Below are positions 1 to 7,699 of a DNA stretch of 64,000 nt, piece after piece (positions within the stretch are counted from its first letter, which is position 1; each line of letters begins with the position of its first letter). The notes beneath the pieces are model-generated. The model was given only the letters and a program-made list of their open reading frames with translations. It was not told the DNA's origin and searched no databases. Both the position numbers and the translations under genes were made by a program. The stretch comes from Rhodococcus sp. 06-462-5. GTDB lineage: Bacteria; Actinomycetota; Actinomycetes; Mycobacteriales; Mycobacteriaceae. The stretch spans positions 1-64,000 of the forward strand of contig NZ_NOYD01000061.1 of the NCBI RefSeq assembly GCF_002258315.1. Reading direction: 5' to 3'.

Positions 1-237
1 GGGCCGGTTCTCGCCCAGTCCGAAGTTCTGGGAGCGGTGGCGGGCGAGGGCGTCGAGTTCGACGAACGAGCCCTCGTCGAGCAGGGCGGTGATCCGCTCA
101 CGGGCGGTCAGCTTGCCTTTGGCGTGGACCTTGTCCACCGCTGCCTCACCGGACGGAATCTCCGCAACCGCGAGACGTTTACGAAGATCGGCCAATTTAC
201 CCGCAGTGGTATGGATATCGGGTTCGGTTGTCGTCAT
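1..237 (-). CDS. Acyl-CoA carboxylase carboxyltransferase (beta) subunit, N-terminal fragment
   Basis: Partial gene: the N-terminal 79 residues, which run off the left edge. The fragment has the usual start of AccD/PccB-type carboxyltransferase subunits, with a KLADLRKRL helix, then GKLTARERI and [13 protein letters not shown]. This family moves a carboxyl group from biotin to an acyl-CoA such as propionyl-, acetyl- or methylcrotonyl-CoA, in the cytosol, with a biotinylated alpha subunit. That subunit would be expected beyond the window. The gene starts 42 nt after the stop of the acyl-CoA dehydrogenase on the same strand, so the two are probably cotranscribed. The order resembles the mycobacterial fadE13-accD2 arrangement, but that assignment is inference. 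Substrate cannot be read from this fragment. Confidence 0.85.
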   Translation of the reverse strand, partial: MTTTEPDIHTTAGKLADLRKRLAVAEIPSGEAAVDKVHAKGKLTARERITALLDEGSFVELDALARHRSQNFGLGENRP

Positions 238-279
238 GCAGAGGTCCCCTACGTTGTGTGGAATGGCAAACGGAGATCG

Positions 280-1422
280 TCAGTTCGTGGCAAGCGAGCG
301 CGCGATCACCAGACGCTGAATCTGGTTGGTGCCCTCGAAGATCTGGGTGATCTTGGCGTCGCGCATGTATCGCTCGACGCGGAAGTCGCGGGTGTACCCG
401 TAGCCACCGAACACCTGTACCGCATCGGTGGTCACCTTCATGGCAGCATCGGTGGCGATAAGCTTGGCCACGGAAGCGTTGCGCGAGTACGGAAGTCCGG
501 CGTCACGCCGACGGGCAGCATCGAGGTAGGTGGCGCGGGCAGAGTCCACCGCCGCCGCCATGTCCGCCAGCACGAAACCCAGGCCCTGGTGGTCGATGAT
601 CTTCTTGCCGAACGCCGTACGCTCCTGCGCGTACTTCACCGCGTCGTCGAGGGCCGCCTGCGCGATTCCCACTGCTACAGCGGCAATTCCGAGGCGTCCG
701 GCATCGAGTGCACTGAAGGCGATCTGCAGTCCCTGCCCCTCCGCACCGATTCGCCACTCGGTGGGTACGTGGACGTTGTCGTAGTGCGCCGAGGTCGTCG
801 GGATCGCGTGCAGACCCATCTTCTCCTCGGGCCTGCCGAAGCTCAGGCCGTCGGTTCCGTCCGGAACGAGGAAGCACGAGATACCTTTCGACCCTTCGCC
901 TGTCCGGGCGAACAGGTTGTAGAAGTCGGCCACTCCGCCGTGCGTGATCCACGCCTTCGAACCGTTCACCGTGTAGCCACCCTCGGTCGGGGTGGCCTTG
1001 CAGCTCAGTGCGGCAGCGTCCGAGCCGGCCTGCGCCTCGGACAGTGAGTAGGCGCCGATCTGCGCCCCACCGAGCATGTCGGGGAGTTTGTCGGCTTTCT
1101 GCTGATCGGTACCGAACGCCATCACGGGATAGCAAGCGAGACCGTGCACGCTCACTGCGACTGCAACCGCCGCCCAGCGCGACGCCAGTTCTTCGAGGAC
1201 CTGGAGGTAGACCTCGTACGGTTGGCCTCCACCTCCCCATTCCTCCGCGTACGGCAGGCTCAGCAGCCCTGCCTCACCCAGGGTGGCGAACACGCTGTCG
1301 GGGTACGCCTCACGCCGTTCGTGGTCGTCGACGATCGGGTCGAGCACCTTGTCTGCCACGTCGCGGGTCAGTGCGATGAGGTCGCGCGCTTCGGCAGTGG
1401 GCAACAGACGATCGACGGGCAC
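280..1422 (-). CDS. Acyl-CoA dehydrogenase (FadE type)
   Basis: FAD-dependent acyl-CoA dehydrogenase of 380 residues, the normal family length, catalysing alpha,beta-desaturation of an acyl-CoA in fatty or branched-chain acid breakdown. Visible signatures are the middle-domain YSLSEAQAGSDAA, the flavin-contacting WITHGG, RTAFGKKIIDHQ, VFGGYGYTRDF and the C-terminal IFEGTNQIQRLVIAR, whose glutamate is the usual catalytic base. The GTG start at 1422 is preferred over upstream in-frame codons because GGAGG lies 8 nt before it and the protein then begins where relatives do. It heads an operon with the carboxylase subunit and is divergent from a TetR gene; the repeats between them probably carry its operator. 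Exact acyl substrate is unknown. Confidence 0.93.
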   Translation of the reverse strand: MPVDRLLPTAEARDLIALTRDVADKVLDPIVDDHERREAYPDSVFATLGEAGLLSLPYAEEWGGGGQPYEVYLQVLEELASRWAAVAVAVSVHGLACYPVMAFGTDQQKADKLPDMLGGAQIGAYSLSEAQAGSDAAALSCKATPTEGGYTVNGSKAWITHGGVADFYNLFARTGEGSKGISCFLVPDGTDGLSFGRPEEKMGLHAIPTTSAHYDNVHVPTEWRIGAEGQGLQIAFSALDAGRLGIAAVAVGIAQAALDDAVKYAQERTAFGKKIIDHQGLGFVLADMAAAVDSARATYLDAARRRDAGLPYSRNASVAKLIATDAAMKVTTDAVQVFGGYGYTRDFRVERYMRDAKITQIFEGTNQIQRLVIARSLATN

Positions 1423-1448
1423 GTGAAAAACCTCCGGGAAGCTCGGAC

Positions 1449-1508
1449 CAGTACTGCCGAATGATCCGCAGTACTGATGCAGAGTACTGCACAAGGCGAT
1501 GCAGTACC
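1449..1508. promoter_or_regulatory. Repeated CAGTACTG operator cluster between fadE-like and tetR genes
   Basis: The divergent promoter region carries a perfect inverted repeat, GCAGTACT-N7-AGTACTGC, at 1468-1490. An extra palindrome CAGTACTG lies at 1449-1456 and a half site GCAGTACC at 1501-1508. TetR proteins typically bind such dyads between themselves and a divergent target, so this is the likely operator for the regulator at 1518 controlling both directions. Sequence repeats are seen directly; the binding partner is inferred. Confidence 0.6.
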
Positions 1509-1517
1509 ATCCCTGAT

Positions 1518-2099
1518 GTGAACGCACCCGTGACCTCGCATGCCACGGCGCGCCGTTCCGAGCTCTTCGACCAGCTCGTGAGCCTGTTTCTGGCAGAGGG
1601 CTTCGCACACCTGACGCTCGACACCATCGCGGCCCGCCTCCGCTGCTCCAAGTCCACGCTGTACACGCTGGCGTCGAGCAAGGATCAGCTGGTCGGTGGT
1701 GCCACCGTGCACTACTTCAAGTCCATGACCACGCAGGTCGAAAGCGCGGTCGCCGAGGTCGACGGCACCCGCAATCGCATCACGACGTATCTGACTGCAG
1801 TGGGAGCAGCTCTGGAATCGGCGTCCGAGCAGTTCATGACCGACCTGGCATCCCTCGAGGCGGCCCGCTCGGTGTACGAACGCAACACCGCGATCGCTGC
1901 GCGCCGCGTCCAGGAGTTGATCAGCGAGGGCGTGGCCAGTGGCGAAGTGCGCGACGTGCACGCGGCCTTCGTCGGCGACGTCGCGTCCTCGGTCATGGTT
2001 CGTATTCAGACTCGCGAGGTGTTCCGATTGACCGGACTGAGCGACGGCGACGCCTACCTGGAGCTGGCGAAGCTCTTGACCGCCGGCATCGGCGCATAG
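1518..2099 (+). CDS. TetR-family transcriptional regulator
   Basis: A 193-residue one-domain repressor. The N-terminal helix-turn-helix reads LTLDTIAARLRCSKSTLYTL, roughly residues 35-55, followed by a helical ligand-binding domain with no recognisable family match. The GTG at 1518 gives a normal TetR N-terminus; an in-frame GTG at 1530 is also possible, while longer forms would run through the operator repeats. It is divergent from the acyl-CoA dehydrogenase/carboxylase operon, which it probably represses until an acyl-CoA or free acid binds. It likely also autoregulates through the CAGTACTG repeats just upstream. Confidence 0.87.
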   Translation: MNAPVTSHATARRSELFDQLVSLFLAEGFAHLTLDTIAARLRCSKSTLYTLASSKDQLVGGATVHYFKSMTTQVESAVAEVDGTRNRITTYLTAVGAALESASEQFMTDLASLEAARSVYERNTAIAARRVQELISEGVASGEVRDVHAAFVGDVASSVMVRIQTREVFRLTGLSDGDAYLELAKLLTAGIGA

Positions 2100-2180
2100 C
2101 TCCGACGCCGGGAATGGATTCACCCCGACACACGCTGAAGTACAGTGAATGTAGTTGATCCTTCAACGAAAGAGCGCGTG

Positions 2181-3200
2181 ATGAAGAAGATCGGATTCCT
2201 GTCCTTCGGACACTGGTCACCGTCCCCACAGTCGCAGACGAGGTCCGCGTCGGACGTGCTGCTGCAGTCCATCGACCTGGCGGTCGCCGCCGAAGAACTG
2301 GGTGCCGACGGCGCGTACTACCGCGTCCATCACTTCGCCAACCAACTCGCGTCGCCGTTCCCCCTGCTCGCTGCCGTCGGTGCCAAGACGAGCACCATCG
2401 AGATCGGCACCGGCGTCATCGACATGCGCTACGAGAATCCGTTCTACATGGCCGAGGACTCGGGTTCCGCCGATCTCATCTCGGGCGGGCGGCTGCAGCT
2501 CGGGGTCAGCCGAGGATCGCCCGAACAGGTCATCGAGGGCTACCGCCACTTCGGCTACACACCGGCCGAGGGCTCCGATCACGCCGACATGGCCCGTGAA
2601 CACACCCGCATCTACCTCGATCTTCTCGAAGGCAAGGGTTTCGCACAGCCCAATCCGCGGCCGATGTTTCCCAATCCGCCCGGACTCCTGCGTCTAGAAC
2701 CGCATTCCCCCGGCCTACGGCAGCGCATCTGGTGGGGTGCAGGCACCCGCGAAACCGCCGAGTGGACCGCGCGACAAGGCATGAACCTGATGAGTTCGAC
2801 GCTGTTGAGCGAAGACACCGGAGTGCCGTTCCATCAACTGCAGGCCGAGCAGATCGAACGGTTCCACAAGACATGGAGCGACGCCGGACACGACTTCGCG
2901 CCGCGAACTTCGGTGAGCCGCAGCATCTTTCCGATCGTCAACGATCTCGACCGCGCCTACTTCGGCCGAGAGGGCAGCGGCGACGATCAGGTCGGCTACA
3001 TCGACGGTGGAAAAGCCCGATTCGGCAAGACGTACGCAGGCGAGCCCGATCGACTGATCGAGGAACTCGCTGCGGACGAAGCTATCGCAGCCGCCGATAC
3101 GCTGCTGCTCACCGTCCCCAACCAGTTGGGCGTCGACTACTGCGCCCACGTCCTCGACACTGTGTTGCGCGACGTCGCCCCGGCACTGGGGTGGCGCTGA
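2181..3200 (+). CDS. LLM-class flavin-dependent oxidoreductase (luciferase-like)
   Basis: A 339-residue bacterial-luciferase-like monooxygenase fold, probably using FMNH2 or F420. Typical features are the N-terminal strand KKIGFLSFG, VHHF at the second strand, the EIGTGVIDMRYENPFYMAED segment split across two elements, and GGRLQLGVSRGSPEQ, which is the family's GR..LGVGRG phosphate-binding motif. The start is ATG 2181, where the conserved first strand begins and AAAGAG lies just upstream. No cofactor-reducing partner is adjacent. The real substrate is unknown; such enzymes act on alkanes, sulfonates, aldehydes or F420-linked alcohols. Confidence 0.85.
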   Translation: MKKIGFLSFGHWSPSPQSQTRSASDVLLQSIDLAVAAEELGADGAYYRVHHFANQLASPFPLLAAVGAKTSTIEIGTGVIDMRYENPFYMAEDSGSADLISGGRLQLGVSRGSPEQVIEGYRHFGYTPAEGSDHADMAREHTRIYLDLLEGKGFAQPNPRPMFPNPPGLLRLEPHSPGLRQRIWWGAGTRETAEWTARQGMNLMSSTLLSEDTGVPFHQLQAEQIERFHKTWSDAGHDFAPRTSVSRSIFPIVNDLDRAYFGREGSGDDQVGYIDGGKARFGKTYAGEPDRLIEELAADEAIAAADTLLLTVPNQLGVDYCAHVLDTVLRDVAPALGWR

Positions 3201-3285
3201 ACACTCGCACAGTGAGATTGGATTGATTTCGGCGGATACGGGTACTGGCAGCACGTTCACCCACCACCACCTGCCAGGAGTTTCC

Positions 3286-4092
3286 GTGCTCAAACGCGAC
3301 GTATCCGCGCGCCTCGATGTAGACATCACCGCAGCCACCACGCTCGAATTCCAGATCGCGATCGCGCCACACCCGGGCACGACGGTCACCGAATCACTGT
3401 CCTTCGTTCTCGACGGCACCCCCATCGAGGCGAAGGAAGTGAGTGGGCCGCACGGCAACCGAATTCACGTCATGCCCGCCGATGTGGGCAATCTGCAGGT
3501 CTCGTACGACGCCACCATTCTCGGTAACACCACCCCGGCGCCGGTCACCGACTACGACATGTCGCTCTACCTCCGGCCCAGCCGGTACGCCGAGGCCGAC
3601 AAGTTCTACGGTTTCGCCGCAACCGAGTTCGGCGACTACGCGGACTCCGAGGAACTGCTGGCCAAGATCTCCGCGTGGGTCGGCGCTCGCCTGAGCTACG
3701 TTCCAGGAAGCAGTGATCCGATCGACGGAGCTGTCGACACGCTGCTCGCCGGACAGGGCGTCTGCCGGGACTACTCACATCTCGTGGTGGCCATGTTGCG
3801 TGCGGTCAACGTTCCGGCCCGTCTGGTGGCGGTGTACGCACCCGGCTGCGATCCGATGGACTTCCACGCTGTCGCCGAGGCGTTCGTGGGTGGCCAGTGG
3901 CGCGTTGTCGATGCCACCTGCCTGGCCCCGCGCTCGACGCTGGTGCGGATCTCGGTCGGTCGCGACGCCGCCGACACCGCATTCCTGGACAACCACAAGG
4001 GTGCCATCACGCTGAACAGTTCCGTGGTCACCGCAGTGGTCGACGGCGAGCTCCCGCAGGACGACATCACCGAGCTCGTCTCCCTCACCTGA
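3286..4092 (+). CDS. Transglutaminase-like (bacterial type) cysteine protease-fold protein
   Basis: A 268-residue protein with an N-terminal beta-rich domain (residues 1-110) and a C-terminal transglutaminase core. The catalytic triad is visible: Cys160 in GVCRDYSHL, His194 in MDFHAVAE and Asp209 in WRVVDAT. This matches the bacterial N-domain plus transglutaminase-core architecture, thought to act as peptidase or amidase, often in peptide processing. There is no signal peptide, so it is probably cytoplasmic. GTG 3286 is chosen because AGGAG lies 5 nt upstream. It stands alone between the flavin oxidoreductase and a stress gene set, with no obvious substrate peptide nearby. Confidence 0.85.
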   Translation: MLKRDVSARLDVDITAATTLEFQIAIAPHPGTTVTESLSFVLDGTPIEAKEVSGPHGNRIHVMPADVGNLQVSYDATILGNTTPAPVTDYDMSLYLRPSRYAEADKFYGFAATEFGDYADSEELLAKISAWVGARLSYVPGSSDPIDGAVDTLLAGQGVCRDYSHLVVAMLRAVNVPARLVAVYAPGCDPMDFHAVAEAFVGGQWRVVDATCLAPRSTLVRISVGRDAADTAFLDNHKGAITLNSSVVTAVVDGELPQDDITELVSLT

Positions 4093-4116
4093 TCCTTCGG
4101 CCCGAAGCCATAGTGA

Positions 4117-4132
4117 TGTGAGCTGCATCACA
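4117..4132. promoter_or_regulatory. CRP/GlxR-type operator
   Basis: TGTGAGCTGCATCACA is an exact match to the TGTGA-N6-TCACA core bound by CRP-family regulators, GlxR in corynebacteria and Cmr/Crp in mycobacteria. It lies 77 nt upstream of the CsbD-like gene and just after the transglutaminase-like gene, so CsbD is the likely target. Confidence 0.65.
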
Positions 4133-4141
4133 GCGGCGTTT

Positions 4142-4159
4142 GTTTTCGACGACGAAAAC
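4142..4159. promoter_or_regulatory. Inverted repeat GTTTTCG-N4-CGAAAAC upstream of csbD-like gene
   Basis: A perfect 7-bp dyad sits between the CRP-type site and the ribosome-binding site AAAGGGA of the CsbD-like gene. It could be an operator or part of the leader. No family of binding protein is recognised. Confidence 0.4.
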
Positions 4160-4208
4160 CGACTAAGTATCCGTTACCAACATTCACAGCCACCTGAAAG
4201 GGACTCAC

Positions 4209-4379
4209 ATGAGCTTCATCGACAAGGCCAAGAACGCAGCAGAAGACGCCATCGGCAAGGCCAAAGAAGTTGTGGGCGACGCGACCGACAACAAGGACCT
4301 CGAGGCCGAGGGCAAGAAGGACCAGGGTTCGGCAGGCGTGAAGAAGGTCGGCGAGAACATCAAGGACACCTTCAAGTAA
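4209..4379 (+). CDS. CsbD-like small stress protein
   Basis: A 56-residue, highly charged protein starting MSFIDKAKNAAEDAIGKAKE, with the repeating K-A-K/E pattern and the GKAKEVVGDATDNKDLEAEGK-type core of the CsbD family, given here as its key residues only. CsbD is a small helical cytosolic protein induced by general stress in Bacillus and many actinomycetes; its molecular function is unknown. AAAGGGA precedes the ATG. A perfect CRP/GlxR-type site upstream suggests carbon or cAMP-linked control, and a strong terminator follows. The genes downstream encode small membrane proteins of a stress type. Confidence 0.85.
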   Translation: MSFIDKAKNAAEDAIGKAKEVVGDATDNKDLEAEGKKDQGSAGVKKVGENIKDTFK

Positions 4380-4391
4380 CCCCCAACTCAT

Positions 4392-4430
4392 CGAGTGCCG
4401 CCGATCTCGATGATCGGCGGCACTCGCCTT
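4392..4430 (+). terminator. Intrinsic terminator-like hairpin after csbD-like gene
   Basis: A perfect 15-bp stem (4392-4406 with 4412-4426) closes a 5-nt loop TCGAT and is followed by CCTTTC. The arm begins CGAGTGCCGCC. It lies 13 nt after the CsbD stop, so it should end that monocistronic transcript. A T-run is short, as is usual in actinomycetes. Confidence 0.8.
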
Positions 4431-4469
4431 TCACCCCACCTATTTCTCACCAGAGAACGGATTCCCATC

Positions 4470-4730
4470 ATGACCGCATCGACCGACACCACCAAAACCA
4501 CCAAGCGGCGCGGCGGATTCGCCTCCAAGTTCGCCCTCCTCATCACGCTCGTCCTCGTCGCAGCACTGGTGATCTTCGTGCTGCAGAACACGATTCACAC
4601 CAACATCAACTTCCTCGGCTGGAACTTCGAGCTCGCTCAGGGTGTGTCCCTGCTCGGTGCCGCTGTCGTCGGTGCCGTCATCGCGCTCGCCGCAACGGCC
4701 GCACTGAAGGTTCGACGCGCAGTCCGATGA
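4470..4730 (+). CDS. LapA/DUF1049-like two-helix membrane protein
   Basis: An 86-residue inner-membrane protein with a basic N-terminus (TKTTKRRGG) and two hydrophobic helices at about 22-42 and 57-80. Between them is the signature FVLQNTIHTNINFLGWNF, typical of the lipopolysaccharide-assembly LapA (DUF1049) family, where Q-N and the F-x-G-W motif are conserved. In Gram-positives its role is unknown. The ATG at 4470 is chosen because the basic segment begins there; upstream in-frame sequence is the terminator hairpin. Its stop overlaps the next gene by 4 nt. Confidence 0.85.
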   Translation: MTASTDTTKTTKRRGGFASKFALLITLVLVAALVIFVLQNTIHTNINFLGWNFELAQGVSLLGAAVVGAVIALAATAALKVRRAVR

Positions 4731-4954
4731 TCCCCCTGCTAGCGCGCAAGTACCTGTATCGCTATCTCATCGTCGCGATCGGGCTTCCCATCCTCGCTCG
4801 GGTGTTGGCCTCCGCCGGTAGGAGCCTCGAAAAGCGAACAGGGAAAGACAATGTCGTGTCCAAGGGCTTGAAGTCGGCCGGCCGATTCGCGCAACGGCGT
4901 GCCGAGAAGTCGCAGGGCAAGAAGGATCGCAGCTCCCAGCAGCCGATCCGCTAG
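4727..4954 (+). CDS. Small membrane protein, unknown function
   Basis: A 75-residue protein whose ATG overlaps the stop of the LapA-like gene (ATGA), implying translational coupling. One hydrophobic helix (about residues 13-28, YLIVAIGLPILARVL) is followed by a long basic tail rich in K, R and Q. I do not recognise a family. Given the coupling, it probably works with, or is at least expressed with, the LapA-like protein at the membrane. Confidence 0.7.
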   Translation: MIPLLARKYLYRYLIVAIGLPILARVLASAGRSLEKRTGKDNVVSKGLKSAGRFAQRRAEKSQGKKDRSSQQPIR

Positions 4955-4980
4955 GCCGGTCGACGAATGTGTCGACCGGC
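4955..4980. terminator. Bidirectional hairpin terminator
   Basis: GCCGGTCGAC (4955-4964) pairs perfectly with GTCGACCGGC (4971-4980) around a 6-nt loop. It begins directly after the stop of the small membrane protein and faces the convergent UsfY-like gene, so it may serve both transcripts. Confidence 0.7.
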
Positions 4981-5004
4981 TGTGCCCGGCCTACCCGGCG
5001 ACGA

Positions 5005-5310
5005 TCAATGTCCCGCCGGGTCGGTCAGCGATTTGCCTTCCTGAGCCTTGACGCGTTTGCGTTCCAGTAGAACCAGAGCAATTCCGGCCACGAGTAGAAC
5101 CGGCGCGGCGATCGCGCCGATCCACACCCAACCGGTGAACCCGTAACCCGCGGCAGTCAGGGTGAGCCCGAGACTCACCAATGCCATTCCGATGCAGATG
5201 TATCCGGGCCAGTTTCGCGTGTCGACGATCGCCTCACCCGCGTGGCCGCGGGTCGTCCGATCGTCGTCACGTGCACCGGCGTCGGAATCGCTCGTGTTCT
5301 CGTGCGCCAT
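5005..5310 (-). CDS. UsfY-like membrane protein
   Basis: A 101-residue protein with an acidic, D/T/R-rich N-terminus, two transmembrane helices (about 40-60 and 64-84) and a basic cytosolic tail. The block TTRGHAGEAIVDTRNWPGYI resembles the TTRP-AGESLID-HWPGYL block of mycobacterial UsfY, a gene beside the sigF operon; this match is from memory of the family and moderately secure. Function is unknown, probably SigF-linked stress at the membrane. The start at 5310 has AGAGG 5 nt upstream. A SigF-like promoter pattern lies about 80 nt upstream. Confidence 0.65.
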   Translation of the reverse strand: MAHENTSDSDAGARDDDRTTRGHAGEAIVDTRNWPGYICIGMALVSLGLTLTAAGYGFTGWVWIGAIAAPVLLVAGIALVLLERKRVKAQEGKSLTDPAGH

Positions 5311-5388
5311 GCGGACCTCTCGAGATGATGTGCGACGGCCACTGACCGCAAGCCGGTCCTGAGGAGCGGTCGCCGCCTGCACTTCGCT

Positions 5389-5414
5389 CTTCCCGGAACC
5401 CGCCGACCACAAAC
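5389..5414 (-). promoter_or_regulatory. Possible SigF/SigB-type promoter for usfY-like gene
   Basis: On the minus strand GTTT (5414-5411) is separated by 16 nt from GGGAAG (5394-5389), close to the actinobacterial SigF pattern GTTT-N15-16-GGGTAT, with two mismatches in the -10 element. It is suggestive mainly because of the gene it precedes. Confidence 0.3.
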
Positions 5415-5428
5415 ATCCGGCTGTCGGA

Positions 5429-6220
5429 TCAGTCGTGCCAACTCACTGCAGCGAACGGAGCGTGGCTCGTCAATCGGCCGACGATGCCTGCGTGTGCGAA
5501 ATTCTTGGCGGTGGCGACTGCGTCGAGAACATCCGTGCCTTTCGCGAGCTCAGCGGTGATGGCCGCGGCGAACACGCATCCGGCACCCGATACCCGTTCT
5601 TCGCCCACCTTGGGGGCGCGCAGCACGGTCAGTTCGGAACCGTCCCAGACGACGTCGACGGCCTCGTCGCCGGGCAACCCCGCACCACCCTTGACCACCA
5701 CGTAGCGCGGTCCGAGTTCGGCAATTCGCTTGGCCGCCTCGCCCAGATCGTCGACGGTGGTGATGGCGTCCATTCCGGACAATGTCTGTGCCTCGAACAG
5801 ATTGGGGGTGACCACGGTGGCCAGCGGAAGAATGTCGCGCCGAAGAGCATTGTCGGTGTCGAGCGCCGCGCCCGGCTCCTGACCCTTGCAGATCAACACA
5901 GGATCGACCACCACGTGCCGCCACGGCTGCAGACGCAGTGAGCTCGCCACGGTCTCGACGGTAGCGGGTGTGCCGAGCATGCCGATCTTGACGACGTCGA
6001 GATCGTGTGCGGCAGTGGCAACTTCGATCTGATCGGCGATGACCGAGCTGTCGATGGGAACGAAGCGGTGGCCCCAGCCGGACTTCGGATCGAACGAGAC
6101 GATGCACGTGATGGTGCCGACTCCGTAGACCCCGAGCCGCTCGAATGTCTTGAGGTCTGCCTGCAGACCGGCTCCACCGGTGGCTTCCGAACCTGCGATC
6201 ACGTACGCGATTGTCGACAT
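5429..6220 (-). CDS. ThiD2/PdxK-type pyridoxal or hydroxymethylpyrimidine kinase
   Basis: A 263-residue ribokinase-fold kinase. N-terminal IAGSEATGGAGLQADLKTF matches the substrate site of HMP/pyridoxal kinases. VKGGAG (about 198-203) is the usual VKGGH region, and the anion hole reads GAGC (about 230) in place of the more common GTGC. A cysteine here is typical of the Gram-positive ThiD2/PdxK branch that uses pyridoxal and/or hydroxymethylpyrimidine. It would phosphorylate vitamin B6 or thiamine precursor in the cytosol. No thiamine genes or TPP riboswitch are adjacent, which slightly favours a B6 salvage role. A CATACT -10-like element lies 6 nt before the ATG, so the mRNA may be leaderless. 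Confidence 0.82.
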   Translation of the reverse strand: MSTIAYVIAGSEATGGAGLQADLKTFERLGVYGVGTITCIVSFDPKSGWGHRFVPIDSSVIADQIEVATAAHDLDVVKIGMLGTPATVETVASSLRLQPWRHVVVDPVLICKGQEPGAALDTDNALRRDILPLATVVTPNLFEAQTLSGMDAITTVDDLGEAAKRIAELGPRYVVVKGGAGLPGDEAVDVVWDGSELTVLRAPKVGEERVSGAGCVFAAAITAELAKGTDVLDAVATAKNFAHAGIVGRLTSHAPFAAVSWHD

Positions 6221-6285
6221 GACCTCAGTATGACAAGTACCGTTCGGCCCGAAATCAGGTGGTCGCGCAGCTGGTGGGGCGAACG

Positions 6286-7020
6286 TCAGCTCGGCAGATC
6301 GGGTTTGGTCGGGTGTTCACGGCTGATCAGCTGCGCCGCCAACGTCGATACCGGCACGTTCATTTCCTGCGACAGTGCACCGAGCATGTCGAACGCTCGG
6401 ATGGCGTCGACGTCGAAGCGCTCCATGATGATCCCCTTGGCCTGACCGATTCGATCTCGCGAGGCCAGAGCGCTGCGAAACTGCTCACCACGCCGAGCGC
6501 TCGACAGCGCGATCGCCGCGTGTGTGGCCAGGTTCAGTGCCGAGTCCTCGGTGTCCGGGTCGAACCGGCCGGTGCCCTCGGCGAGCAGATTGAGCGCGCC
6601 GAGTTCCTGCCCGTCGGTGTAGAGCTGGATGGACAGAACCGAGCGAACCGGAGTCTGTTCGACGACCGCGCGAGTCAGACGTGGCCACCGATCCTCGGAT
6701 TCGACGTCCTCGATCCGTACCGTCTGATGAGTCCAGATGGCCTCGAAACACGGGCCCTGTCCATGCTCGTGCTGCAATGCATCGAACGTACGCGGAGCAT
6801 CGCCGGTGGAGGCCGTCGATTCCAGATACTCCGGTCGTCGACCCTTGCTCGTTCGCCGGACCAGAGTGACCCCCGCGTGGTCCACCCCGTCGAGCAATCG
6901 CACGGCGGCCGCCGTGACCTCCTCGAGCACCTGCTGCTGCGTCAGCGAACCGTGGACCACGGTTCCATGTGCAGTGAGAGCCATCTGCGAGATTCGTTCG
7001 TAGATGTCGACCTGTTCCAC
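6286..7020 (-). CDS. GAF and ANTAR domain regulator
   Basis: A 244-residue cytosolic sensor-effector. The GAF domain spans about 20-165 (HAGVTLVRRTSKG, GQGPCFEAI, VRSVLSIQLY, LGALNLLAE), and the C-terminal ANTAR domain about 178-232 begins RDRIGQAKGIIMERFDVD, matching the family's IGQAKGILM core. ANTAR domains bind paired hairpins in nascent RNA and cause antitermination; GAF-ANTAR proteins are common in mycobacteria and rhodococci. GTG 7020 is the start because AGGA lies 7 nt upstream and relatives begin nearby. No dual-hairpin target was identified next to it, so its targets are probably elsewhere. Confidence 0.9.
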   Translation of the reverse strand: MEQVDIYERISQMALTAHGTVVHGSLTQQQVLEEVTAAAVRLLDGVDHAGVTLVRRTSKGRRPEYLESTASTGDAPRTFDALQHEHGQGPCFEAIWTHQTVRIEDVESEDRWPRLTRAVVEQTPVRSVLSIQLYTDGQELGALNLLAEGTGRFDPDTEDSALNLATHAAIALSSARRGEQFRSALASRDRIGQAKGIIMERFDVDAIRAFDMLGALSQEMNVPVSTLAAQLISREHPTKPDLPS

Positions 7021-7261
7021 GTCTTCATCCTTTCGACCGCATCCGTCCGGTTCGTACCTTCTCACACCGGTGCGATGGTGCGCAGTCCCTGCGACCGGCC
7101 CTGCCATCGGTTGAGGTGGACCGTTTCGGGGCATACGGCAGTGTCGGATCGTTCTACCGTGCGGTCGCAGCACCCAGAGTGCCCCACTTCCAGTCCCGGA
7201 GTGTCGGCGAGCGCGGATCACGTGCTCACACAAAACGACAAGAGATTCCGGAGGCCGAATC

Positions 7262-7699
7262 GTGCCCACGAGTAGAGACACCACAGCCAGCTGTGAGGAC
7301 GTCTGGAACGTTCTCGCGAACGGATGGACGTACGCCACCTGGGTGGTCGGTGCGTCCCGAATCCGCGCAGTCGACAACACCTGGCCTGCCGCCGGTGCCC
7401 AGATCCACCATTCGGTGGGTGCCTGGCCCGCCGTCCTGAGTGACATCACGCGTTCGGTGGGAATTCACGTCGACCGTGAGATTCGACTGGAGGCGCGTGC
7501 GTTGCCGTTCGGCAAGGCGTCGATCACGGTGCGACTGCACCCGATTGCCACCGGTTGCCGCATCGAGATCATCGAGCACGCGATCACTGCGCCGTTCGCC
7601 CTGGTGCCGAATCGGATACAGCATCTGTTGGCGCATCCACGCAACGCCGAGGCGCTCCGCCGGCTCGCCCTGCTAGCAGAACGGTCCACAGCTCCGTGA
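7262..7699 (+). CDS. SRPBCC (polyketide cyclase/START-like) family protein
   Basis: A 145-residue protein with an SRPBCC helix-grip pattern: CEDVWNVLANGWTYATWVVG at the start (ligand-pocket helix), central antiparallel strands and a C-terminal helix with HPRNAEALRRLALLAE. Such proteins bind or modify hydrophobic ligands. GTG 7262 is supported by GGAGG 7 nt upstream. Its stop overlaps the permease start (GTGA), making it the first gene of a three-gene operon with the permease and a flavin oxidoreductase. Function in that pathway is unknown. Confidence 0.8.
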   Translation: MPTSRDTTASCEDVWNVLANGWTYATWVVGASRIRAVDNTWPAAGAQIHHSVGAWPAVLSDITRSVGIHVDREIRLEARALPFGKASITVRLHPIATGCRIEIIEHAITAPFALVPNRIQHLLAHPRNAEALRRLALLAERSTAP

